Of a stretch of DNA of 64,000 bases, positions 26,043-38,788 are shown piece after piece. Position 1 is the first letter of the stretch. Each line of letters starts with the position of its first letter. Below the pieces are notes generated by a model. It was not told the origin of the DNA, searched no databases, and saw only the letters and a program-made list of their open reading frames with translations. A program made the translations under genes and the position numbers. The stretch is taken from contig OZ038423.1 of NCBI GenBank assembly GCA_964036155.1, positions 52,281,249 to 52,345,248 on the forward strand, in the 5' to 3' direction. Source of the stretch: Diploscapter coronatus. Taxonomy: Eukaryota; Nematoda; Chromadorea; Rhabditida; Rhabditidae.

Positions 26043-29000
26043 TTAGCATCCAGATTCCTTATTTATGTACGCTTCGGTACTTTTGTCATTAGCTCTATTC
26101 TCCAACCAATAACTGATGACGATACCCTTGCCCTGAAAGTTATGATAGATTATGGTTATTATTTGGGTCCTCTATTACGCTCATTAACGAAAGAAGGTAG
26201 AGTCGCAAATATGGTCCAAAATTTTACAGAATTATTCGTAATCACAAAGAAGGAAAGGAACAGGCGTGAAGTAGTTTAAATTTTAAAAAATGCAATCGAA
26301 ATGGTCTAAAAATCGATACAGTATAGTGCTCTAGCCCCGCCCACTAATATTCTGCAATCATAGTGCAGGGGAACGTTCTTCGTTAATTAACGAAAGAATA
26401 CTAGGTTTTAACCTTGACGTCAACCGGCCCTCTTTCAGTTGTGGTGAAGTTGGGGAAGTTCGAGAGCAGATGATAGTTGGCTTCTTCACTCAATTGGATC
26501 ATTCCTGGCTTTCCAGTGGACTCCATCCTCGAAGCAGTGTTGACAGTGTCTCCAAACAGGCAATATCGGGGACTCGTCAGACCCACAACTCCAGCGGCCA
26601 CACTTCCCGTGTGGAAGCCCCATCTGAAATAAAAATTGTAGGCTGACTTCCTTGATTATCGTCGATCGGAGAATTGATTGAGATAAAATTTAAAAAAAAA
26701 AGTGCTAAATTTAGATTCACAAAAGTTAATAGTGGGGTATCTGTAGTCGAATTAACGAAAATTCAAGATAAAAATGTCGCAGATAAATTGAAAATCACAC
26801 AATACACACTATGAATATTATAATTTGAGCAGCGCTTATTTATCTCGTTGCTCGAATTTGGATGATACTAACCTGCAGCGAATTCTATTAGTTGCTTTGT
26901 GGGGAATTTCGTATCCAGTCAGGAATTGTCTCATGTCCAAGGCAACATTCGCGATATTTCTCGTATGCAAATTGCCATTCTCTTCAGGTATTCCTGACAC
27001 AACCATGTAAGCGTCGCCAATCGTTTCGACCTAGGATTTAGATATTTCCTTTTCAAATATTATCAAAATTTTACCTTATATGATTCATGCTTAGTGATTA
27101 CGGAATCGAATCCAGTGTAGAGACCGTTCAGCTGAATAGTATTTGTTCATTCTCCTAAATAGGTTTTCGTACCATGTTGACGACTTCGAGAGGCGTAGAT
27201 GAGCTGCAGATTGTGGTGAATCCGACTATGTCAGAGAACAAAACGGTGGCCGAAGTGAATAGTTTCGGAGAAACGGATCGACCCATCTTCAGTTCATTTG
27301 CAACGTATCTGAGACAAAGATGTCTTCTCCTAATGATTATAATTCCATACTTGGGTAACAGCTGAGAAAGCAAATTGTCAGCGCGCATATTTGCATCTTC
27401 TAGCATCCCAGTTCTTTCCTTCACTAATTTCTCCAGGTTGTTTGCATACTGTTCCATCATTCTAAATGTGTTAATAATTGAGCAAAATAAAAAAATCTGA
27501 AAAGTATTTTACCGCATCATTTGATCGACCAAAGAGCCCTTTCTAAATGAATCAAATGTAAAAAGTAAGCAGTTTGGAATCTCACGTCTTCAGAACCATC
27601 TCAGTGTTGAGTCTGACTCTTCGAATTGAAGGACGAATCTCGGGGTTTTCTGACCAGCAGTCACGAAGCAGGGCACACAGATCGGGATGAAGAGACATTT
27701 GGTCTTGAATTTCTGGAGTCAACACTTTCGAGCCATCGGAAAGGTAATTGCAGAGTTCTGAAACGTTTCATGTGTTTCTTTCCGTTTTCCGTTTATTTAA
27801 CAGAAATACCATCGATATTTGTACTGTCCCTGAATGGTAATGATCTAAACAGAATTTCATACATCACCTGAAATATTGTATCAGTAGTTTTCATTTAAAC
27901 GAATTATCTCACCATTCCGAAAGCATAAATATCCCCAGCCTGCCTTCTATTCATCGTTTGTTTTATCCAGCTCTGATCGATCCCTCGCCGTCTGTTGACC
28001 TCCCTGTTCTTGAGCAATTCAGGTGCAGAATAGAGCACACTCGTCTTCTGCGTTGCCTGACTCCTGTCGTCGTCGCTCTGCAGAGCATCGAATGAAACCG
28101 CGCCACTCTTCTCCCATTTTTCCAAGGGGTTCGCTGAAATCAATTCGATATTTAAAGATAGACTTCAAATGCTCTGAGAATTAATATTTAGAAAAAAAAA
28201 ACATTGAATAAGTCTTTATTTTCTTTCGATAGCTTTAACTTCTGAAAGTGGCTTCCTAGGTAAATGTCAGGTGTGGAATGAAATAAGCCGATAAACTGAG
28301 AGAGGATCGACCATTCCCGCCTCATATTCGAACAACTTCCTATTAGTGACTATTTTACACTAAAACTTAAAATCACGTACCAATTCCGTAATCGCTGAGT
28401 TTGACCATCCAATTTCGGTCAATTAGACAAGCCCAAGGTGTTAAACTTCCATGATAGCCGATAGAAGAGGCGTGCAGATATTCCAGCCCTAAAGTGATGT
28501 CGCGAACGAAGGCCGCGTGGAACTTCTCGTCCAACACTACATTTGTGTTGTAGATTATGTCCTGAAAAACGATTAAAATTTGCCGATTTTCAATTCAAAT
28601 CGAGCATTTTAATTTCGCAAATTTACATACCTGCACAGTGCCTCGAGAGCAGAACTTCCACATAATAAGCATTTCTTCCTTTTCGTTGAAGGCCATCTAA
28701 AATTAAGAGCAATAATTGAATATTTCTAAAAGCTGGACCCCAAGAAATGGATTAAGGTTGTCGTGCACGCACTGTTTCATCTAAATTAACTTCAATGTTT
28801 GGTGATGCGATAATAATAATAATAATAATTCTTTAACCTGAGTAAGCAACTGCATGTCTTCTTTCGAGAATTTGATAGGCCTGCGTTGTGGATAACCTCA
28901 AATTTATTCAATTATATATAAGTCAATAATTGTGAAAAATATTTTAATATCATTTGCAGCTTTATACTATATTTTAAATGCCAAGCCACTTTAGATTTTG

Positions 29001-32000
29001 ATTTTGTAATATCAAATTTAGCTAGTCCCTGAGCAGAACATGTAACAGGCTAATAAAAGCATCGCTTGCTTGGTATATCTTATCTTCATTAAAAATAAGA
29101 CAAATCCATACTTCGTGTTGTAAGACCGGATTCCTTATCCGATTTAGACGACTTATTCATGTATGTGTGTATATGCGGGATAGATTTGCTTACGCTTCTC
29201 TCAATCAGATATGGAACATAATCTGCACTCACGATGATAAGTAGCATGAGTGTTCACCCCGATTATGGCGTGTCTCTTCTGCCCGGTCGACAGATTCGAG
29301 ATTTTCGTGTTGCCCGAGCCGATTGACATCTGGAAGACAGAAAAAGGAATCCGATAATAGCATTTGATGATGCGTTGTCAGAAAGACTTATTCGTGAAGT
29401 CAGACATAGGTCGAAGGTAAATCCGCCCAACTCACCATGGATTTCACTTGCTCTTCGTCGATGAACTGCAAGTCGTCGTGGAATAATCTCCAAGGCATTT
29501 TGTCCAGAGCTCGAGCTTCGCTGAAAATTTATCATTAATCGTCAAAAACAAAAGAGAGAACCTTCAATTTTCAATTTTCTTGTCTGGAATTAAATTTATT
29601 TTTCACATTTCGAGAGAACTTCATGCAGCCCACAAAATAAGCACTTGCTATTTTCAAGAGTATAACAAATTGTGAAAGAAAAACTGAATAAACTTTAAAA
29701 GGACGTTATTTCCGTTTCATTTGAGGCTTTTGATATTCTATATTTAGAAATAAATACATACCAATAACGATACAAACAGTAGCCCGCTCCGACGGAAATA
29801 AATGCTGCCATAACGAGACAGGCTGCTGAGATTTCCAACAGATAACTGCATCTAAAATAGCGAATTAAAGGGGTTGATCGAATGAATGAAGACCAACCTC
29901 TGTCCTTTATATCCACAGATCGGCTCGTCCAGAGGCATTTTCCCATCTTCGGAGGGCCAGAAGCCAGTCATCAAATCAGTCAATTTCTGAAAAGAAGCTA
30001 AATGATCTGAATGATGAAATAGTTGCGAATCACCAATTCGAAACAGCCACTGCGATTTTTGAGTCCGTCACAATTCGATATCAGCTCACTTTCCATTGAG
30101 GTCATCTTCATTACTTTGTCGCGATTTGGATGAATGTAAAATGCAGCGAAGATGGGGGCTCTGCAATCTCATTCAAAGGTTAAAGTTAGCTTTAATTCGT
30201 CAAATTTGATACCTGTCAGCCAAGTCGTCCATGAGCACAGTGCCGATCGCTCCATTGTCATTGACCGCTTCGTTTTCTGTTCGAGAAACCACTCCTGAAA
30301 AATCGACGCCGATAAACTCTTGATTTGAAAAGATTACCTTCGAAACTCATTCTTCGCATTCTGTTCCAGATGTACTGTCCATTCGTGACATAGGCTTCGT
30401 TGCCAGATTCATTGAGAACCTTTCGAATAGCCAATGCATAGAGACGCAGAGAGTCGTACAGATGCAGATAACTGTAGATGTTGGCCTGAAGAGAGAAAAT
30501 AAGAAATTATGAGAGTAAAAATAACCAAATCGATGTCCTCCCGTTTGACTCCGTGCTTCTCGAGTTTCGTCATGAAGGTTGTTACTATCGAGTCGTCGAA
30601 ACCATTCACATCATCTATCTGTAGAATCAAATTAAAAATCAAGAAAAAAGCCAATGAAATTGCTATTATTGGCAACTCTGAGTAAGGTAGAATTATTGAA
30701 AATTTCATAGCCCCACAAATTGAAGATTCCGTATTAAAAACGGGAAAGCGTTCTCCCACATTTTCTCAGCTCTCATATTGTTCCTTCAAATTGTGAAGTT
30801 ACGATATTTCTGTACACCCAAATTATCTAAGGACCGAAAGGTTTCATTTCTGATTATTTGATTGAGAAAATAATCATGAACAATAGCGAGATAGAATACA
30901 AGTTAGTAGTTTCGGAATTGAAATAAAGTTTCGTCATTAATCATGAAGATCAGCTACAAAAGGATGTGAATTCTCAGAAAACTTACAATAATCGCATTTG
31001 CATAGTGATCCTTGACGCGCTGCAACATCTCCCCATCAGCACCAATCCACGGAGAAGTGTCCTGAACTAGCAAATATTCTTGGCGTATTGTGCTCATCAT
31101 TGGCTGTATAGTCGTTATCGGATAATGAGGCTAGGAAATATAGGAAAACAGAAGTGAAAAAGAGCCAATGACATACAGTAGATCTATACCTTCACGATAA
31201 GGATAACTAAAAAGAATCTAACCTTAGGCCCAGCTTGAATCCATGGAATGATGTAGGCGTATTCATAGTTGTTCATGCCCATGGTGAATGTGGCCTGCAT
31301 GAACTCCTTGGACAATTCGCGAGTGGACGAGAAGAGACAGAGGATGATGCGGGCATTGCTCGCCAAATCTGCCAGCATCCCACTCTTGACCATCTCGTTC
31401 GCGTCCGAATTCTCGTCGAACATTATCTAAACGAAAAGTCATGTTCAAAGATGCGTGAAGGTAAGGTACAGGCGAGAGAAAATTTATATCTGATCATAGT
31501 TGAGACAGATAAAAGATACAGAAATTTTATATGTGATAGAAGTTCAGGTATTTTTTGTTTAAATCTGCATATTTCTGACCATCATAATAAAGTTTTCAAT
31601 TTCCCAAAAACCTTTCCTCCTATGATACAGTATCCTACTTCTTCATTCGTAAATCCTGGATTTATCTATGACGTACCTTCTTAACTACCGTAATCCCTCT
31701 CCGATGCATAATCTCCTCGAAGACTTGGACTCGCTCATAAGCCGTTGAGCCTGTGTTAGTTGATATAGCCACCTGAAAATAGCAGAAATGTATATTTTCA
31801 GCGCCTGTAAGTATGAATAAAGTACTGAATCATATTGAGCGGAGAAATAAATATTGAATTGAAGAATTGATTTACAACAAAGCGAGCGGGAATCTAACAT
31901 TGACTGGTTTCAAAATAAGTAAATACCCTTGTCCAGTTGTAGTGAGCTAGCAAAGCAATTGTTGCCTCAGCGATAGCGTTTGTATTCTTGGAAGAAATCC

Positions 32001-33103
32001 TGGAGAGTGTTTTGTAGATGTTACGATCGGAAAGCGAATTCGGAGAAGAGCTGTATGAACTGAACAAAGAAATATCGCTAGACAGGGGGAATCTCATCCT
32101 ACATGATGGGTATATTCCAGAAAGTAGCCATTTTCGTAACAGCTTCCAATTCTAAATTTTACAATTTTTCAAAAAAAAAAACGAGATCAAAATTACCTGC
32201 GGAACAATATGGACCTAGAACACGCTATTCTATTCTCCACTTTTCAAAAATGTTGTCGTTCGAAATGGGCAGAGCCCTCTATCCCGATCATGTATTTACG
32301 CGCAAATTTCTTTTCCCTCTCCTCACCCTTCCTTCTATCTTCTTCCAGCTGCTGAAGGCAAAGAGGAAAAAAAGGAAGAGTAAATCAAGGACACAAAAGG
32401 TGGACTCTGACTCTTTCATAAAGAGGCACACTTTTGGAAAGAGGAGAAAAGCGTGGGTACCTATGAAGGCACGGACTTGTTGAACATGATACCTGAAAAT
32501 AAATTTTCAAATGAAAGATGAAAACCACTAACATTTCTGCAGCAACAGCTACGCCTTCATAAGATTCTGAACAAGTCTGTCGAGAAATGATTCTGAAAAA
32601 AAAATTACTTTGTTTTTTTTATTTTCGTGAAATTAAATGGACTCGTCATTGAAACTAATTTACTTATTATCGAAAGAAGTCCAGCTTGAACATATCAATT
32701 TATTATTTAAAAAATCCAACTTACTCGAATTCGATGTCGTCGCCAATAAGTCCATCCTCGAGCAGATTCTCCTTGCTAATGTTGAGAATGCGTGCATCGG
32801 AGGGCATAGCTCCTTAGTCATCCTCTAGTCTCTGTCACCCCTCCCCACTTACCGATAGCCCCCAAATGCCCTATCTTGATCACTTTCCTGTTCTCCTTGT
32901 TCACTTCCAACTTGGTTCCCGAGTCGAATTGAGTGTAACTCGACTTCTCTTCGTCACCTGCAAATTCATGATAATTTTTAGAGATCATTAGAAAGCATGG
33001 GATATTTTGTAATCAAAGTTCAAATTATTTCAGACGATTAAAAATGCATACCTTTGATAAGGTTAAGATGGAAGAGCAGCAGAACGATGACCAAGATTCG
33101 CAT
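26043..33103 (-). CDS. Receptor-type (transmembrane) guanylyl cyclase
   Basis: Single-pass receptor that makes cGMP from GTP; in nematodes such receptors serve sensory neurons and other tissues. ATG is at 33103-33101. Exon 1 (33052-33103) is a signal peptide, [15 protein letters not shown]. The ANF-receptor-like ectodomain follows ([52 protein letters not shown]). One membrane segment lies near 29.8 kb ([17 protein letters not shown]). The kinase-homology domain keeps [16 protein letters not shown] and [15 protein letters not shown] dimerisation helix follows: [20 protein letters not shown]. The cyclase domain has [12 protein letters not shown] and [13 protein letters not shown] (both metal Asp and the guanine-specifying Glu) and [20 protein letters not shown] (guanine-specifying Cys), so it should be a true, active GTP cyclase. 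The last exon, 26043-26132, supplies [10 protein letters not shown] and stops after KESGC. I do not pick a gcy number. Confidence 0.94.
28811..28830. repeat. Short TAA microsatellite in a cyclase intron
   Basis: About six tandem TAA units within an intron of the guanylyl cyclase gene. It interrupts no exon. Confidence 0.8.
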
Positions 33104-33680
33104 TTTTGCTCTCGTTCGAGATGAGTACTCGTATGATACTGATTGTGAATGAGTCCGAGTTTGGCTGGTCGCAATTCTCAGTCAGAAGAGACAAATTGAG
33201 AAAATAATCCACACGACACTCCCCTTCTTGACTTCTCGCAATAATTCAAGATTTCCAAATTTATCCCTGATTATCAGATTCCATTCCCTCTTCGCTCTCT
33301 CAATAACTTCGTCTAATCACTCAAACTCCCTACAAAACTGATTATCGTTCCATTAGTTAAATTACTTTCAAATTATTCTCGAAAACTATCAAATATCCTA
33401 TCAAAGATAAAAGCATGCCTATCTAAATCTATATTATTTTCATACCTTCTAGGAAGATGTTCGTAAAGAAATTATTGAAAATAAAGTTCATTTTAAAGTT
33501 TACATTTCATTATTCTCAAAAATTTACTAAAAAGAATAAAATTCTGTCAACGACCTGAAAGTGTAGAAATCTTCAAAAAACATTTTGAAGCAAAAATGTC
33601 ACGTAACAGGGCTACATGAACTTCGATTTAGAATTCGAAACTTTTTGAAATACACATTTCAGGGGTCAAGATAAAAATAA
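33104..33680. other. Promoter region of the guanylyl cyclase / 3' flank of the small membrane protein gene
   Basis: AT-rich, no exon seen. Since the upstream gene lies on the same strand only 578 bp away, this could be an ordinary promoter or a short operon-type spacer; I see no feature that decides. Confidence 0.4.
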
Positions 33681-34074
33681 TTAAGATTTTGAAATGCAAT
33701 TGATCTTCATGTGATCGACGTTGTATATCCGATTGATCGTTATATCGACAGCGAATTGGTTGAGCATGACGACCCCATAGCCTTGGGGCAGACGAGCAAC
33801 CAGAGCTTGCAGCCGACTGTCCACCGCCAGATCGATCGAACGGAATTCCTTCTCGTTCTTTCTCATCTGTAGTTACTTGCAATTTTCAAAACTCAGCAAA
33901 GATCATCTCTTGCATTTTCTGCTTTAAGTAGAGAAGGCAAATACAAGATACCGCAACATATCAGCTCACCTGTTTCATGTTTCGGTGATTGTCGATCACA
34001 TTGCGAATCACGACTCCACACAACGAAACAAGCAAAGCCAGGCAAAAATCGATGGATATTCTCCGAAAGAACAT
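33681..34074 (-). CDS. Small putative type II membrane protein, 97 residues, function unknown
   Basis: Two exons join in phase 0: 34074-33970 (MFFRRISIDFCLALLVSLCG, a signal-anchor helix, then polar sequence ending MKQ) and 33866-33681 (EKEFRSIDLAVDSRLQALVA, a helical stretch, ending INCISKS). The donor is GTGAGC and the acceptor CTACAG; the intron is 103 nt. The hydrophobic helix near the N-terminus with basic residues before it suggests a single-pass protein with the C-terminal part in the lumen or outside, or a mitochondrial inner-membrane protein. I do not recognise a family. It lies between the PNPLA8-like phospholipase and the cyclase, all on the minus strand, about 0.5 kb from each. 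The open frames on both sides of the splice and the clean phase support a real gene. Confidence 0.6.
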
Positions 34075-34607
34075 ATTGAATTGGGTTGAGATAAGTCGGC
34101 TTTATTGAACGAAGAAAAAGAAAATCTAATTGATTTTCCAATTTGGTTATCGAGTAATAAAATCTTGAGACAAGGCAAAGGCGCTACAACAGAAGATCGA
34201 ATAGAAAATGGAACAGTAATTTTCTTTTGATCTCATTTCCTTCCTCGAATCTGAATTTGAATTGAAGATATTCATCCCTTTCAGAGGAAAGACCAATGCC
34301 AAAAGAATTGTAAAGATGGATATCCAATTGATGAGAAAGACTAATTGATACAAGTTTAAAATCCTCATATATACATAATTTCAAAACCGGGGAATTTGTC
34401 ATTTTCGTGATGGCTTTAAATTCAACGATAATTTGTAATGTTCGGTTATGTACATCTAGAATAGGATTAAGATTGAGTGATGAAAGATTTGTACATTAAA
34501 TACAGCATTTAAATGACTAGCGTGATTCGATAATTCCTCAACAAAATAGACAACAATTCGTTATTTACAGACGTTCTTTGAATATGCATACAAGGGTGAA
34601 TTTACAT
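34075..34607. other. Spacer downstream of the phospholipase gene
   Basis: Promoter of the small membrane protein gene and 3' UTR of the phospholipase. Overlapping minus-strand frames at 34147-34402 are AT-rich and repetitive in composition; no domain seen. Confidence 0.4.
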
Positions 34608-37600
34608 TCAGAGCGGTTTGAGAATTCCCTTCTCGTTGAGCCATGTCCGTCCTTGTCGTTTGACTCGTTGTGTCATGGTCGGTCTCTGAAATAGTCTAAT
34701 GAAAAGTGATAAGTGAATGATCAAGCGTAAAATTTTGCTCTCAGCTATTTTCATCAAACTTTTGTAAAAAATTGGGCAAAAAATATAGGGAGGCCAAATA
34801 AGTTTGCAACAATTGCGATTTGAAATACAGCATGGAATTCCAAATTATTGTGAAATAAATAAATTGAATGAAAGTTGACAGGAAACCTTGATTCAATGGG
34901 ATGAATGTATTAGCAAAACTCAATTCAAATTGGTTTACGTTTTTGGCCTACTAGGCTGCACGAACAAACTTGATTGTTCCAAATTTTTGGCTACCACTAT
35001 ATTCAAAATAGTCATTAACTAAATTATTTTCGAAGCCTAATCTTTTTGCAAAATAAAGAAACCTCACCTCAATAAGCCTTTCTCCACAAGATGCAATCAT
35101 CGCCCCATTCCTTCTCGTGTACAGCTTTGCGTCGCCCTTCATCTGCTCGAGTCTGCAATTCAATCATCTCATCATGCATCAGAAGTGTGAATGACTCACT
35201 TGTCAGAATCGATTTCATCCAGTCCGTAATTAGCACTCATATAGGGGTTGAACCGGTAGTAGACATCGTGGTCGAGGGTGTCGTGCAGCGACAGATGCAC
35301 CCCCTCAGTGTCCGTGGCCGAGTCGATTATTCTGAGAAGTTTCTGCTGTATGCTCGAGGTCTTCATCATCTTCGGCTCCAAATCCATCGTGGACCTGCCG
35401 TTCCCAATCGACACCACGCAGTGCAGCCGCTCGTTCGGCCAGAGCAGACGAGTCTCGTGCAGAGCGATCGCTGTCGGGTTATTCGCGTAAACCTGCAAAT
35501 ATTACTCAGAATAGTAACGAAGGAAATGCAATATGAGTTATTCGATATTTTGAATGAAATGTAGAATAATTTTCTACAAAAACTCACGATACAATTTGAC
35601 AGATTTTTGTATTGAAGACTGATATTTTCAAGACAAATTTCAATCATACTGATCTGATGATAAACAGGTAAGTCAGAAATAGCATAAACCCATGTTCTTA
35701 TCGTAGAAATTCGGCCCCTTTTATTGTCATCGGCTTTTTTCTTATCTCTCTCACTTCATATTTCCTCACCTAAAAGACGATGACAAATCCAGAGAACCCC
35801 AGAAATTATTGCTCGTAATTCTGGAAAAACGAACCCCTCCATCTTGAAGCAGGAAATCCCCATGAACGACCTCCTCGAAATAGAGAGGAGCTGCTGCAGT
35901 GGCTTGAAGGGCCTTCCAGAGTGGAGCAGTGGTCGTGCCTCTGTAGTGCGAATCGAGGGTCGGGGGATGCTCATAGTTTCGGAACACGTACGGCTGAAAT
36001 GCCATTCGATAAATGGAAGTCAATGAAATTATTCATCGTATTTAAAAAGAAAAAAAAGTCTGAGTAAATAGTGTCAAGAAGGTGTGGAATTGGAAGTGTT
36101 CGAAATGCAAACTTGAACAGCTGAACAAAGATTTTAGTTTTTTTCGCAATTTTTAAATAAGAATAAAGTTTCAGGGAATTTTTGCAAAAAACTAAGACGG
36201 AAATGAAGTTTCCAAGTTTTAACGCTTTTGTAATATTCACTTGGTACAGCTAGTAGTTAATTCTAACAAAAATAATATAATATCCAACCTGCAAAGTGGG
36301 AAAATTAATGATGGAAGCGACGATGGAGATTCTCGGAGTGTTGGCTGCGCGACTCGACTCGATCAGTCGCATTTCTCCTGCCATTTCCTGAATCAATTAA
36401 TTGCATCGTCACAAATATTCCATCCCAAACTACCTTGAGTATATCAATCCAGAGTTTAGTGTTGTAGTAGGAATGATTCACGAGGACACCGATGCCTCCG
36501 CTCCACTTGGTTTGTGAGAAAAGTCTGAAAATAATCATTTTTGAAAACTGCACTAGAATATTTCTTTGAAAGTCGATTCACACTTTGAAAACGAAAAGAA
36601 GAAACAATGGTGAACTTTTCAAAAGACAGCAAGAAAGGAAAGAATACCTTTTGCTTAATCGCATGTAGATGTCGTGACATTCAGCAACTGTGAGTTTTCT
36701 CACTCCAAGAAGATACGCGATAATTCCTCCCGTTGACACTCCGACGATATGATCGAACAATTCACAAATCTGAAATTATTATTTATCGACAAAATCTATT
36801 CTTATAATTTTTTCATAATGCATGATTATATCTTGCCTAGGAAAGATAAAGAATTTCTACGAACAATGAAAGATTTCTTTAGAGGTTTATCTTCAGAATA
36901 GTTTTTATGAGTTTTTTTTTCTCGAATTTTCAATCGCCTTCTATCAATATCTTCCCCTTTTTCTGTTTCCCTTTCAGCAGGAATCACCCCACCAACTGAT
37001 TGCCTCTCCTCTCCATGCGCCGTTTCGTCACTCAACTAGCAAGTGTCCCACGTGTCTTTCTTTCTTTCTCTCCTCATTCTCTTTCCTCCTGTCTGTCCGC
37101 GCTCTGTTTCCCCACTCCTCTCTAAGTCTCATGCTAAAGCGTCCGAATGGCAAACTAGAACACGCGCTTTTCAGTTCAAGATTCAAGAATTGAAAAAAAA
37201 AATCTCCAGATTGACGAAAGTTCTTCAAAATGTGACTAATAATGATAATAAAGATCAGAGATAGCAGAATGGAAAAAAAGCTTATCACATCCGCCTCCAA
37301 AGTCGAAATACATACTTTCGAAACGATTAGGAATGACATGGCTTTTGACAGAAAAGAAGAAGACAAGGGAAACCCAATTAACAGATAAATGTGTTACCAA
37401 GGAAGGGGTTTTGTCAAAAGTTCATGTAATTCCAACAAAAAAACGGTTTTATCATTCAATTTTGTCAAGTCTATTTTATCAGAGATCTGCTCACCTTCTT
37501 TCCCGATTTGTTTTCGAGTTGTTCGAGAATTTCTAATCCCATCATTCCGCGAGTACCCCCTCCATCAATCGAGAGCAGGTTGATTCCTCTGCTTTTGACG

Positions 37601-38788
37601 TGCCGCTGGAATCCGCACAGAGCGAGGCACTGTCTCGCTTCGCATCGAAGATTCTCTTCTCTCGTCGTGTCCTCAGCGATCTCGAAGAGACTGCGAATCA
37701 GTCGTGGTTCCTGAAAATTAGTCCATCGCTGCCAGAATCCTTTACAGTTTGTGTCTGTCACAATTGTAGTAGCGTTTATTCATTTTGTATTGGTTGAATT
37801 TGGACCGAATTGCCGAAGTTTCAATGTCTTTTCATGATTCAAAGACAATTGGTTTCTGTTTACATTCGGTTATTCCTGTCAAAAATATCATCGAATTAAT
37901 ACAAAAGGATTTTGCATATTCCAATGCAGCTATAATGATGGTTCAGCTTGTTTTCAGAAATAAATCTAACCTCAACAGCCTTGACTCGTGTGGGAGGGAA
38001 CTGCCCGATGTGCTCGGAGAGTTCCTTGGTTCGCAGCAGCCGGGAGGCATCCGACTCGGCAGCCAGCAGCTTCTTCACGAGCGCATTCGTTCGCTGTGTC
38101 ACTTCTGATCGGGATATTTTCTTCTCGATCACTTTTCTGAAAATAGATTCTTGAACAATCAAAAACTAATGTAAATTCTGGCTAAGAATTTGACTCTTTC
38201 TATCCTTTTTCAATACGTTGAGAATGAAAACCATCATGTTTCTAAAGAGAATAAACGGAAATAGGCTTACTGTGCGAGAGCTTTCTGTGCAGTTTCAGAA
38301 GGAGCAGTGACTGAAATGGCAGGAAGCGATCCTTTGAGAATTCCTTTCAATGCTTCTGACAGGTAGCCATAATAGGTGGATGAAGCTGGGAGTGTTGAAT
38401 TGAGTGCGACTGCAGGGGCTGAGCTTGAAGATGTTGATGGAAGGCCTGAAAAATAATGAAATTCATTCTGGAAAGATGGCATCTTGGTATTCACACAGGA
38501 CTATGCTCAACTAGATAGGAATTGACGAATTTCAGGAACTTTTAAGTTAGGGCTTTTCCCAAAAGAAAATGACTTTTTATCACATTTCGCACTTTTAAAA
38601 AGAAAAGGATGATAATTCTATTCAAAAATTGAAAATATTTCAAATTAAAAAAAACTATCTGGCTTACTCGTCGAAAGCGTTGCAGGAGGTGCATTGGTGG
38701 ACCCGAATGTGGAAATGGAGCTGAGGATCTTTCTGAGTTCGGAAGTGCTCACTTGTCGATGCTGCTGAATGACCAGGAGAATCACCAT
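34608..38788 (-). CDS. PNPLA8: PNPLA8-type calcium-independent phospholipase A2 gamma (patatin-like)
   Basis: Ser-Asp dyad lipase that removes fatty acids from membrane phospholipids, in animals on mitochondria and peroxisomes. ATG is at 38788-38786; the N-terminus MVILLVIQQHRQVSTSELRK could be a mitochondrial presequence. A Ser/Ala-rich linker and a helical segment follow (SRLLRTKELSEHIGQFPP, LFEIAEDTTREENLRCEARQ). The patatin domain has the oxyanion loop NLLSIDGGGTRGMMGLEILE, the nucleophile in LFDHIVGVSTGGIIAYLLG and the catalytic Asp in FLLQDGGVYANNPTAIALHE (split by an intron near 35.5-35.8 kb). YVFRNYEHPP, ATAAAPLYF, VSIGNGR and DSATDTEGVHLSLHD are the usual PNPLA8 blocks. The last exon ends WLNEKGILKPL at 34608. 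All catalytic parts are present; total about 500-550 residues, shorter than mammalian PNPLA8, whose N-terminal region is longer. Confidence 0.92.
34785..35001. mobile_element. Short Tc1/mariner-like MITE (family 2, copy 1)
   Basis: About 217 bp in an intron of the phospholipase gene. The left end reads TAGGGAGGCCAAATAAGTTT; the reverse complement of the right end reads TAGTGGTAGCCAAAAATTTG, both continuing with GGAACAAT or GCAACAAT. Ends match the copy at 48.4-48.65 kb. No open frame. Confidence 0.68.

Noticed and set aside
26028..26279. 83-residue plus-strand frame
   Set aside because: It overlaps the last guanylyl cyclase exon on the other strand, which codes for the conserved GKG...YWL end.
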